64,000 bases of DNA, taken from NCBI RefSeq assembly GCF_001659605.2, contig NC_035164.2:2327586-2391585 (forward strand). Reading direction: 5' to 3'. Shown here in pieces: positions 22,203 to 32,510 of the stretch. The translations under genes and the position numbers were made by a program. The DNA is from Manihot esculenta. Taxonomy: Eukaryota; Streptophyta; Magnoliopsida; Malpighiales; Euphorbiaceae. Within the stretch, counting starts at the first letter, position 1. Every line of letters starts with the position of its first letter. A model generated the notes under the pieces. That model worked only from the letters and a program-made list of their open reading frames with translations, did no database searches and was not told the origin of the DNA.

Positions 22203-23778
22203 CTAAGGCCTCTGTCCCTCCGGCTTCTTCACGAAGTTTCTGAGGTGTCCCCTTTTTATCAGCCTCTCGATCTCTGCAATCAGCTAGTAGCAGTTGTTAG
22301 TGTCATGGCCGTGTGTACGATGATACTGACAATATTTGTCAGGATCTCGCTGGCTTGCTTCAGCTTTCATAGGTCTAGGCTATTGAAGGAACTCCTTGTC
22401 ATGTACTGCCATGAGTACCTCGGCTCGAAAGGCGTTGAGCAGGGTCAGACTCTCCGAAATCCATGGAGGGAGCGATTTCTTTTCTGGGACCCTCGGAGGG
22501 TGGGATCTTTGGTCTCTTTGTTCCCAGGGTTGTCTGTAAGGCTCAGGCCTTCTGCCTTGCTTCTTCTCCTGCCTCTCCGACCTCTTTTCTTCGGGAGCTT
22601 TTCCTCGGTCTTCTGCCCCTTTGGCAAACCTGCTTGTCATTAAGGCATCATCCTGCCTTATGTATTTCTTCGCCCTCTTCATGAGCTTTGCCAGTGAGGT
22701 CGGGGGTTTTCTGCTCAACGAGCCAAAGAACTCGGGCGAGGTCGTCCCTTTCTGCATGGCCTCTACTGCCCAGCTCTCATCCAGCTCGGGGATCTGTAGG
22801 GCCTCTGTGTTGAAACGGGCCACATACTCCCTCAGTGATTCATCCTTCCTCTGCTTGACCATCTCCAAGTAACTGGTTTTTCTCTCTGCTGGTACTCCAG
22901 CTATGAACCGGTTGATGAAGGCGCTAGCCAGATCCCCGAAACTCCTAATGCTCCCTGCCTCCAGGCTGTTAAACCACGCCCGCGCTAGTCCTGTCAGAGT
23001 TGTAGGGAATACCTTGCACATCAAGGCATCCGACAAAGTCTGCAACTCCATAAAAGTTTTATAGTTGAGAACGTGCTCCCTCGGGTTGCCAGCCCCGTCA
23101 TATGCTGCCATAGGAGGCATCATAAACTTCTTGGGAACGATCTCCTGCTGTACCCACTTCGAGAAGGATGAAGAGGTGGGTAAGAGAGTTTGATTCTGAT
23201 CCTTTATTCCCAACTCGGCCAAGAGCTGCTCTTTCATCTTTTGCAGCTTTTGGTCTACACTTTCCTCCTCCTGCCTGGGTTTCTTCTCCCGGTGATACTC
23301 CTCCTCCCATGTCTCACTCCCCATTCTTCCGGTTGTTTCGGCAGAATGACTATCGACTTCATCATTCTCTATCAGCTCCCTTACCCTCCTTCCGTGAACT
23401 CGGGCCTCCGGTTCTTCTCCCCCTTTCTCCGGTTTCTCTGCTGACAGTTTGAGGATGGTTGGGGGTAGGTTGAGGTTCATTAGTCCGGGGCTCTTCTACC
23501 ACCGGCAACGCATTTAGTGGGGTACTGAGGCCCCGTTGTTGCATCATCTGCCCCAGCCGGTGGGCGGTGTTTTGTAACTGAAGGGCAATGGTTTGAAGGT
23601 CCTGGTTGGATAGAGCAGTTCCAGGCATGTTCCCTGCCAAGTTTGGCAAGGGGTTGAAGGGGATTGGTGTTTGGTTGTTTGGTGTTGTGGGACTGGAAAA
23701 AGAGAACTGTTGTCCCTCCTGAGCAGAGCTCAGGTCATTAGGAGCGTTGAGATTGTTGTTTTCATTGTGGTTAGCCAT
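22203..23778 (-). pseudogene. gag of element F (Tat lineage)
   Basis: It starts MANHNENNN at 23778 and reads through a Pro/Asn/Gln-rich N terminus. A frameshift near 23400-23480 is needed to reach the frame with RRVRELIENDE, the capsid region (AYDGAGNPREHVLNYKTFM, CKVFPTTLTGLARAWFNSL, the usual gag signature) and the Cys/His cluster CQYHRTHGHDTNNCY. In-frame TAGs at 22380-22382, 22284-22286 and 22203-22205 all stand where CAG would fit. The family is certain from the capsid motif. Confidence 0.9.
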
Positions 23779-23856
23779 CGTGGATCTCAGTGGGTGTGTT
23801 TAGAGTGGAACTCCAGTGATGAAAAGATCTCCTTCGTTCCCACAGACGACACCAAT
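23779..23856 (-). promoter_or_regulatory. Leader of element F with primer-site-like sequence
   Basis: In element sense the LTR end is followed by ATTGGTGTCGTCTGTGGGAA, which resembles the TTGGCGCCGTCTGTGGGAA primer region common in Tat elements, with changes at CG positions. The gag ATG follows about 60 bp on. Confidence 0.65.
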
Positions 23857-24345
23857 TGATGATCTGAGATCCAGAAAATAGGGTTTTACAATGGGTTTGT
23901 GAACTTAGGAAAAAACTTAGCCCTAGAGGAGGGTATCTCATCCATTTTATACTCTTTCCTTTCCTCACGCGAGATGGCCATTCCGCTACAGGACCCCCTA
24001 CCCTTTGTTGCAGGTTCGTACCTATAGATGACCTCAGGACCATCTCTGTGTCAGGCAAGCATTTAATTCCCTTTGGCGAGTGAGTGGAGAGGGCTGCGAA
24101 ATGACTGGACCCGCAATCATTTCTTCCCGTGCTCAGGTTTGAGGAAAACGGATCGGAACCCAAGAAGGTCTGGCTTTAAGGCTAAACTGGGCTAGGCCGA
24201 TCTGATCAAGTGACTTAAATAGAAGTCCAGTCTGGAGGATGAACGGGTTGGGCTCGGCTTATTCGAGGGCTTAGAAGCCTCCTGGTTGTGGGCTGCTACT
24301 ATCGGCCCGGCCTCATGATGGGATGGAGAAGCCTAGCGGTCATCA
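23857..24345 (-). repeat. 5' LTR of element F
   Basis: 489 bp bounded by perfect 6-bp inverted ends TGATGA/TCATCA, one side next to the primer-like site and the other next to AT-rich host DNA. The size is usual for short Tat LTRs. The second LTR is outside the window, so the limits rest on the terminal repeats and the composition change. Confidence 0.75.
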
Positions 24346-24671
24346 CTTTATATCATGAATAATTATATAAAATAAACACATATAATTTATTAAAATTATT
24401 ATAAAAAGATATTAATTTTGATAAAAATATAAAATAGTTAAAAAATTAATAAAATTAATGGTATAAAATATTATTAAATTAAACTTTTATTAATTCAAAT
24501 AATTATAAAAATTAATAAATATAAATAATTAAAATATAATAAAAAGTAAAATTGTAATTCTAATAATTAAATCAATGGTTACAAATATTAAATAATCAAG
24601 TTATTAAACTTAAATTAATAATTTTAACCTCTTCCCTTTTCACAAAAATATAACTTAAAACTCATTAGAAC
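24346..24671. other. AT-rich spacer, nothing recognised
   Basis: Very AT-rich sequence with short A/T runs between the retrotransposon nest and the Pack-MULE-like element. I see no gene or repeat in it. Confidence 0.6.
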
Positions 24672-24681
24672 AATCTTTATT

Positions 24682-25652
24682 AGGGCTGTGCAATCGGTCG
24701 GTTCGATTTCGAACCGAACCAAACTGATAAAATCGAAAATTGAATTGTTAAAATTTTAAAAACTGAAAAAACCGATTATGAAGATATAACCGAACCGAAT
24801 TGAACTATAAAAATCGGTTCAATTCGATTCGGTTTGGTTCAAACCGAAATCTGCAAAGGAAGGGTTCTACTGTTGTTCCTTTTTTCCTACTCTGTCTTGT
24901 CTCTTTTGCGTGCTCTCAGCAAAGAGAGGATGCCGACGTGATGATGCCGCCGTGATGCTTAAACTCAGAGACAGCCTCGGCAATCCGTCAAATTTAGGAT
25001 GGTCTGGTTCTGACCCATGTAGCAGTTGGGCTCATGTGGCGGCGAAACTCAACAAATCAATAGGGAGGGAGGGAGGGAAAGAGATCGATAGGGAGCGATT
25101 CGTGAATTTATTCAGCAAATCGACAGAAAAGAAGACACTGAAAGAGGACAGACAGTCGACGGTCGGCGGCGATACTCAGCAAATCGACGGGAAAGAGGTT
25201 GATGGTCGACGGTCGACGAGAAAGAGATTGACGATCGACGTGAAAGAGAAAGAGATTGATGGGATTTGATGATTGATTTGTTAGGGATTCAACTATGAGA
25301 ATGTGGAGAGGCCAGGGGGAGGAATCGGGAGAATAGGGATTCGGGGGTGGAATGGGAAGATTGGCGAATGTGGAGAATGCTTGGGGCCGAAATGGATGGA
25401 GGGGGTTGGGGTGCTGGGTTGGGTACGAGAGGTCAGGGCTCGGGCTCGAGCCTGGGCTCGGGCTTAGCCACTAAATCGGTTTTTTCGGTTTGATCGGTTA
25501 TTTAACATGTTTAAATCGAACCAAACTGAAAATCGAATAATTTTAAATATATTAAACGAATCAAACCGATTGTTCCGACTAACCGAACCGATAAACCGAA
25601 ATCAACCGATTCGGTTCGATTTTTCGGTTTAGACCGAAATATGCTCTCCCCT
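24682..25652 (+). mobile_element. Pack-MULE-like element with captured receptor-kinase fragment
   Basis: 971 bp flanked by the 10-bp direct repeat AATCTTTATT (24672-24681 and 25653-25662), the duplication size of Mutator-like elements. The ends start AGGGCTGTGCA and, inverted, AGGGGAGAGCA, each followed by CGGTTCGG/ACCGAA-type sequence; the right end closely matches the ends of the 460-bp MITE family of this window. The interior is GC-richer than the surroundings and holds a host gene fragment (24866-25045) plus purine-rich GATCGACG-type repeats. No transposase is present, so it depends on an element elsewhere. Confidence 0.72.
24866..25045 (+). pseudogene. Fragment of a TMK-type LRR receptor kinase gene (signal peptide and LRRNT)
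   Basis: The plus frame reads a hydrophobic signal-peptide-like stretch (FYCCSFFPTLSCLFCVLSA), then DDAAVMLKLRDSLGNPS, NLGWSGSDPC and SWAHV, the N-terminal LRR cap of TMK-family receptor kinases (known pattern D-x-AVML-x-L-x-x-SL...GWS-x-x-DPC-x-W). The match stops after AHV and continues into unrelated lysine/aspartate-rich sequence, so only the 5' coding part was captured. An open frame runs to 25269 but has no known fold. The gene identity is my reading of the motif, not a search result. Confidence 0.65.
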
Positions 25653-25662
25653 AATCTTTATT

Positions 25663-26469
25663 CCATGTATTTTTTCATACTTCTATTTTTAAATGACTCT
25701 TATTTTGAAACTTTTCTTTCTTATTATTTTCTTGGCATCTAGTATGAAATGTATGGTTATACTACTCCCGTAGCCAACTTAATCTTATTAGCTAGATTAA
25801 AATTGAAGGATGAACAGTTATTCAATAGTCCAGTTGTTTAATCCTATTAGTGGTAGTCAAAGAATTAATTTTAATTTTAAATATTTTAGAGAGATCATCC
25901 TATTTTTTTTAATAATTAAATATATTTATACAATATCATTCATACTATTACAAAGTATTATTCGTCTAATATAATTGATATATTAAATTTTACCACTTAA
26001 GAAATTAACATACAAAAAATTATCTCCTCTGCCACTGCCACTATCACTATCATTGCTATTGTCATTACCACAACCGTCACCGTCATCCATTATCATTAGA
26101 GTTTAGTAAATTTATTTTTCTAAGGATATAATTTCTTAAATAAAATTTATCATTGTATCTTAATAATATATGGTAATAAGTAATAAAATTTTTAATTTTT
26201 TTTATTTTTATTGTAATTGAGTTTTTGAATTTAAAATTTTAAAAAATATATTTTATTTTTTTAATAGATAGAGTTAATTTATAAAAAAGAAATATTATTA
26301 TATAAAACAATATCATATAATTAATAATAATATAAAAAAAATTTAATACTCGCACCTGCGGGCAAACGACTAGTAATAACTCATCCAAACACCTTTTATT
26401 TAATGGCTAAGAGTAAAGTCCAAAGGCAAAATATTATTACACTGCCAATTGCACTTTAATTACTAACAG
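25663..26469. other. AT-rich intergenic DNA 3' of the FAR gene
   Basis: AT-rich sequence with homopolymer runs and a short CAC/TCA-type repeat near 26020-26095. It holds the 3' flank of the fatty acyl-CoA reductase gene. No gene seen. Confidence 0.6.
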
Positions 26470-29126
26470 TTAAAATACAAATTTTACCACACCAGGTATA
26501 TGAGAATTTAAAAAGTAGTTATCCCAATCAATTGACTTGGGATCCATGAAAAAGATATCATCCTCTTTATCATTCATTCCAACAGCGATTCGTAACTTGT
26601 CTAAATTGGAATCATCAAATCTGCAAATAATGTTTAAAAAAAAAAACACTTAAATAGATTTATAGTAATCATTCTAAAAGTTGAATATGCTTCTACTTAC
26701 ATTCCATGGAAAAAGAGATATGGTCTGTATAATTCAACTAGCTGCTTCACAAGTTTGATTTTTCTGTTCAGATTGTTATATGTGTTGACAAAAATTTGGC
26801 AGAATACAATGTTTGCCAATTCAAGTACCTGCATATGTGATGTGCACGTCAATCAATCCCCATATATAACCTTTAAAAGGAGCAACTTCAACTGAAAATT
26901 AATTAAATGGGAATGCAGATACAACGCCAACACATGGGCATTATATATAATTTGATTACCAAACCTTTAATAATGGCCAGTAGCGAATCTTTATAAATCT
27001 GTTGAAGTTGGAGATGCTATTGAATATGGTAGGTTTATTGACCTTGATTGGCTTTCCTTTCTTGTCCATCCATGGTTTATTTGTGAAGTACTGAATAAGA
27101 TAATCTCTGAAATTAGAATATCTCATTGGATTTTGTAATGACGATCCCACATGATAAATGACTTCATCACAAGGTTGATTTGCATGAGCCACCATAGCCG
27201 CTATTATGGCATTCACCACCATATCACCTGGTATCTGCATAAGCCAATTAAATTAAAACTTTGCTTAATTCTTAATATTGCATGATAATATTATCCTTGA
27301 TCAACCAAAGTGGGACTTTGTCCAAACTCCATTTTCCAACACCAACTAGTTTGAGTAATTTATCTTTTACCGATAAAGAATAATAACAGAAAAAGGCTCA
27401 GTGGACAAGAAATTATCAAATCTTATTATTAGTCCAGCAATTTTAATTCTCTATTTAAATTGAGATTAAATTGAATATTTATGCTAATTTAGATAAAAAT
27501 GTTTAAAATAAAGTAAATGCAACATTCCAATAAGTAAAGTTAAATATTTAAGATAATATAGTAAAATTAACTGTTTAGTTACTGTGTCTTCAAAAATAAG
27601 CCAGCAAGAAGTAGAGAATATAAAGTAAATTTGCTCACCACATCAACAATTGATTCAAGATCAACAACAAAAAAAGTCAATTTTCCTTTACCATAACTAA
27701 CAGTCAGTGCATCAATGGTTCTGTAACAAAAAGAAAAACAATTATTTGATCATATATATACATATATATATATATGAACAAGAAGCTAGATATTGGAAAT
27801 TTTCAATATACAAAGAATGAAAAATGAAAGATTTTGATTCCCGACCTTGCTCCTTCAATCCAACCAGGGAAAGGATCCTTAAAAGTACTAGTAATCATAG
27901 AGGGACGTATTATCACCAAAGCAAGATTTCCTTTTATGTTTCCTATAAGCATTTCTCCCATAGCCTTTGTGAACACATAAGTATTTGGCCATCCATATCT
28001 CTTTGCTCTAGAAATTATAAGATTTGTGAATTCAAAATTACAAGTGTCCGAAATTAACTGATTTTAATGGATGATGATTTATCTTAATCAATTAATGTAA
28101 TTAATTACCTTTCGGTGCCCATATCTTTCATGGCATGTTTAATTTCTGTTTCTGTAACTCCCTGAGCTCTGAGTTCATCTAATTTTGTATCAATCAGTTT
28201 CTTCTCATAATCAATGTCTAGCCCAGAAACACCATTAAGTGTCTCTCCCAAGCGATAAGGTTTTTCTGGTATGAGTCCTGAACTTTCTCCACAGACATAA
28301 GCTGAAAACACATTTCCCCATTGTGGATTAGCAGTCAATACAACATTAGAAATGTCAGATTAAAAGCAATTTGAGACTAACCAGTAGATATTTGGACAAA
28401 TAACTTCACTTTTAGGCAAGTTTTGGCAAAGCATATAACATTCTTAGGTCCAATTGTGTTGGTGCCGAATGCAATGTCGTATCTGCACCACAAGTGGATG
28501 AAGAAGAAGAAGAAGAAGAAGAAATAATTTACCTTTCATAAAAGTTGGTAGTGGCTGCAAAATTAAGTACAATATCCAATTCATTCATCATCTCTTCTCT
28601 CAAAGAAGAGTCTTTAATTCCCAAGTCCCCATAAAAGACATCACCACAAACAACAATAATCTTTTTGGATATAATCGCATCGAAATTTGCACCCAGTGTT
28701 TCCTTTGCAACTCTAAACAAGTCCTTCCCTATCACCTGCATTAATGTTAAAGATGTATACAATAAAAGGAAAAATTATGAAAAGGTATGAAAGAGTCTAA
28801 CAGGAATAAGATCAAACATTTGGAAGACCTTATATAATTACCTCGCTGTGGAAGCGATAACTAGCAGAAGTAGCATCTGCAGCTCTTAATAGAAGATAAA
28901 GCTTCTTCACATTTGGTTGAACCCTCAATATCTTCTCTACAAAAACTGAAGATAAATTTATAAAAACAAATTTTACTATATATAGCATGAACTAAGAACT
29001 AAACCGAAAAATAAATGCTCAATTTGCAGTAGATAGAGAGAGAATACTCTTAGCAAGAAACCCAGTTACACCAGTGAGAAGAATGGTCTTGTTCTCAAGA
29101 AACTGAAGGATACTTCCGAGTTCCAT
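26470..29126 (-). CDS. FAR: Alcohol-forming fatty acyl-CoA reductase (FAR), 10 exons, 490 aa
   Basis: FARs reduce long-chain acyl-CoA to primary fatty alcohols with NADPH, for wax, suberin or pollen wall. Exons in coding order: 29126-29048, 28945-28842, 28735-28533, 28482-28382, 28301-28109, 28007-27846, 27720-27639, 27234-26965, 26828-26701, 26620-26470 (TAA). All introns are GT-AG and the phases join, giving 1473 nt. Visible are the Rossmann motif TGVTGFLAK (18-26), [11 protein letters not shown] and AYVCGE of the reductase domain, the catalytic YVFTK (237-241, YXXXK), [10 protein letters not shown] and [11 protein letters not shown], and the C-terminal FAR domain ending near IPGVVKF. The length equals that of normal plant FARs and no lesion is seen. 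Which FAR it is, and so which chain length and tissue, cannot be told from the sequence. Confidence 0.94.
28503..28523. repeat. GAA microsatellite in a FAR intron
   Basis: About seven GAA units in the intron between the third and fourth coding exons. Confidence 0.8.
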
Positions 29127-29188
29127 TGCAAGTTTGCAATACCAAAATTAGAGAGATATCAATCATGTGTAGGCCAAGATTTCATGTC

Positions 29189-29196
29189 TATTTATA
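29189..29196 (-). promoter_or_regulatory. TATA box of the FAR gene
   Basis: On the minus strand TATAAATA lies about 65 bp upstream of the FAR ATG, predicting a 5' UTR of only 30-40 nt. The MITE at 29203 begins within about 10 bp upstream of it. Confidence 0.7.
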
Positions 29197-29202
29197 GAAG
29201 TT

Positions 29203-29653
29203 AAGGTTAGCATTCGGTCGGTTTGATTTAAAATCGAATCGAATTAAATAAATTAAAAATTAAAATTTTAATATTTATAAAAATCGAATCGATTTTGATT
29301 AGAAATCAAATTGAATTGAACCGATTTGATTCGATTCGATTTAATTCGATTTAAATTTTTAATAAATTTTTTATTTTTCACATTTTATTTTTAGTATTTT
29401 AAAATTTAATTAAAATATTTTAACCTTAATATGATCTAATCTCTCTATATTATTGAAAATAATATATTATTATCAATAATCGATTCGGTTCAATTTTTTC
29501 ATTTTTTTCTTATTAAAATTAAATCGAATCGAAATAACTAAAATTTTTAAAATTAAAAATCGAATCGAATTGAAATAAATAAAAAATCAAACTGAATTTA
29601 AATTAATTCGATTTAATTAATTTTTTCAGTTTAAACCAAATATTACTCGTTAC
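29203..29653 (+). mobile_element. MITE of the GGTTCGG family, next to the FAR promoter
   Basis: About 450 bp with the family layout: GCATTCGGTCGGTT left end, central block with ATATGATCTAATCTCTCTATATTATT and AATATATTATTATCA, and right end with AAACCAAATATTACTC. It has lost many CG positions compared with the copy at 36277, so it is old. No clear target duplication is left. Confidence 0.75.
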
Positions 29654-30279
29654 TAATAAATAGACATGAATAGAGTAGGATAAAGTAGTTGTCAATTTTT
29701 ATTTTCAAATTAAACATGTGTTCAATACATATATATTTTTTAATAAGAGATGTAGGAGTGAAAACTCTAGATTTTATTATGATTACAAACTTATATAAAA
29801 CAATAAATATAATTGAAACCGAATAGTTTTAAGATTTTATTAATCACAACAGTATTTATATAAGTCAATGTAACTTAAAATTTAAATAAAATTATAAAAT
29901 TATTTTTTATAATTTATAAATTCTTTTTCTGCAAGTTTTTCTCTGCGGTTCTTTTATAACTTGTTATTTTCGCCTTTTCCTTTTTCTTAAACCTAACTCC
30001 TTTTTTCACTTTTCCATGAAAGAGATCTGCATCAATTGACTATTGATAAAGAAGAAACTATTATTGTCTCTATTAAGAGTTTCAGAGATATTCCGATAGT
30101 CATTTATGATTTCTGTATGATGTAGAAGTTTCTCACATACAATCCAATACATTTTATTTTTTATGGAAAGAAAAGCTCTTAGTTCTCGTATGAAATTTTT
30201 TCGTAGTTTTTTATATTTTAATGGTTGCTTTTCAGTCAATAGACAAGGATTGAGAGGAGGCCTTTCGTTAGTGTAGAAG
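29654..30279. other. AT-rich intergenic DNA, nothing recognised
   Basis: Short open frames occur but none resembles a known protein. The right half may be worn LINE sequence because it abuts the LINE fragment at 30280. Confidence 0.5.
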
Positions 30280-30760
30280 AGTCATGTGTCTGTTTCTGTG
30301 GTTCACTTTTCTTCAAATTTTATTGATTCGGTTGTTTCGAAAGGTAATGTTCAATGGAGGTTTACTAGTTATTATGTGTTTCCGAAATCGCAACGACGAC
30401 GTCAGTCTTAGAATCTTATTCGAGTTTTATTTCGTAGAAACTCTCTTTCGTGGTTTTGTTCGGGAGATTTTAATAATTTATGCTCGAGATATGAGAAAAA
30501 ATGAGCATCTTTGTCAAATTATCTTATGCAAGATTTGATTTTGAATGATTCTTAATTTTTGTTAGACTATAAAACTGTATTTCTATCAGATGGGTTTATC
30601 GTAATACTACTGTACCCACTCATACTTTGGCTAGAGAATCTATTAGATATAATCGTATCTGTGTTTGGATCCGCTCATACTTTGACTAGGGAATCTATTA
30701 GATATAATTGTCTCTGTGTTTGGAATAATATCTCTCTTTATTTGATAAAATTTTATTAAT
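30280..30760 (+). pseudogene. LINE remnant (endonuclease piece joined to RNase H-like end)
   Basis: The plus frames read CSGDFNNLCSRYEKK, like the GDFN...EKKG motif of plant LINE endonucleases, and further on AHTLTRESIRYNCLCVWNN, like the end of the RNase H domain, with stops and frame changes. About 56 bp around TTGRCTAGRGAATCTATTAGATATAA is duplicated (near 30629 and 30686). The assignment rests on short motifs only. Confidence 0.45.
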
Positions 30761-31079
30761 ACAATAAGTTTTATTTTTTTAAAAAAATAAAATTATAAAA
30801 TTATAAATTTTTTCAATTTAAAATCATAAATATTACTTGATCAATCAAATTAAATCAATCACTGTATAAATCGATTAAGTTAAAATATTAAATATTATTT
30901 TTAAAATTATTGTAAGAACAAAATTTAGCGAGAGTGGACTCTGTTGACCGTTAAAAATATGGGTCATGTTGCTTAATTTTTTTTTAATAAAGTAAATGTA
31001 AGAGAAGTTTTATTAAACACTATCAAGTCTTAATAGAGACAAAATATAAGTAGGAGGTGATACAGTTCATTTCACTTGA
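30761..31079. other. AT-rich spacer between LINE fragments
   Basis: AT-rich, no feature recognised. Confidence 0.5.
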
Positions 31080-32510
31080 TCTGTCAAAGAATGAGCAGCC
31101 CTAACCAATACATGTGCTACGCCATTAGCAGATCGAGGAATATAACGGACACTAATACTATTCGCCTCATCAATTAAAGACTTACATCATAAATAACTGA
31201 ACCAAAAGTCGAGTAATCCATGTAACTAGGATCAGTAATAATCCGAACACTAAGTTGAGCATTTGACTCCACAATCACATTGGACCATCCCTTACTTTTA
31301 ATCCAGCTAAGAGCTTCTCTTATGGTTAAAGTTTCAGTAATTTTTGCTCCAACATCACCAAAAACCACCATTTGCTTAGCACAAATAAACTCTTCCAAAC
31401 TATTACGGGTCACCATACCCAATCCAATATGGGAATGATTAAAAGTGGGTGCATCAACATTTATTTTTAAACACCATCAGAAGGCTTTTCCCAACCCAAC
31501 ATTAAAGTCACGTCTCTATTTAAACTTACTGGCTTTGCTCGTGTCGCAGTCCAATCTTGAAGAAAATATTGAGCAGAGGAGATCACTTGCAGAGGAGACT
31601 TCCATGTTCATTTCCAAACCAACTGGTACGTTGTGTCCAAATAGCCCAAAGGGTAATAAAAAACACGATGCAAGAACTAACACAAGGGAAAGCCACTCAG
31701 ATATAGTATTGACATGAGGATGTACCCAGCCTACCTTAGTATGCAGCCAACAATCCCGAGCAAAGGGGCATGAGACCAAAACCTGCATTATAGTTTTAGG
31801 TGCGTTATGACAAAAATAGCATGTATTATGCATAGGGATGTGTCGTCGCTGTAGCAGCTCCAAATAAGGGACAACTGCGTTACACATACGCCAAGCGAAT
31901 TTCAATACCTTGGCTGGAACATGAAGACGCCATAACTTCTTCCACATTTGACTGTAATCAGCAGCACCTACAACATTAACTTGTGCTATCAAAAAACGAT
32001 AAGAACTTTTCACAGAAAAATTACCTTTGGCCTCTCATTTTCATGCCCAACAATCTGAGACAGACCGTCTATTTAAAGGAATCGCAGCAATAGCATTGAC
32101 ATCCTCATTGCAAAACACGGACTGAATTAAGAACAAATTCCATTTGTGATCCTAAATTAAATCTGATACCAGAAGTGAAATGTAACCTATAGGACGATGT
32201 CATGAAAGGCAGCCATGCATCCATCCATATGGATAGTAGTACAGTACCAACTCTTTTATATGCACCCCTGAGAAATTAAAGACTTACATTCTCAGAGGCT
32301 CCTCCAAGTATAATTTGGATTGTTTCCCAACATCGAATTCAAATACGAGCAATCCAAAAAATATCGAGTCTTTAATAATCTAGTCATCAATGAGTCAGAT
32401 TTAGTTAAAAGACTCCATACATTACTGTCTAACATAAAAATATTAAAATCAGGAAAATTCTTAAATCCAAGAACACCTAAGCAGTGGCCTTTGCTTAATT
32501 ATTAAAGTAG
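31080..32510 (-). pseudogene. LINE (non-LTR retrotransposon) 3' part, decayed
   Basis: On the minus strand and in order: LTKSDSL...LLKTRYF and SYTWRSL-like sequence (end of the reverse transcriptase region, 32300-32440), DAWLPF and IPLNRRSVSD (32050-32250), a zinc-binding RVT domain with MWKKLWRLHVPAKVLKFAWR and CYFCHNAPKTIMQVLVSCPFARDCW (about 31740-31960), and an RNase H-like domain with REALSWIKSKGW, ESNAQL and IPRSANGVAH (31090-31400). Stops and at least one frameshift (near 31175) break it. This order is that of plant L1-type LINEs. Not functional. Confidence 0.85.

Larger units (their letters stand above)
20174..24345 (-). mobile_element. Element F, old Tat-lineage Ty3/gypsy element (visible 5' part)
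   Basis: 5' LTR (23857-24345), leader, gag, protease and part of reverse transcriptase/RNase H on the minus strand. Six in-frame stops and one frameshift mark it as the oldest layer of the nest, in line with its outermost position. Host AT-rich DNA starts right after its LTR. Confidence 0.88.
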
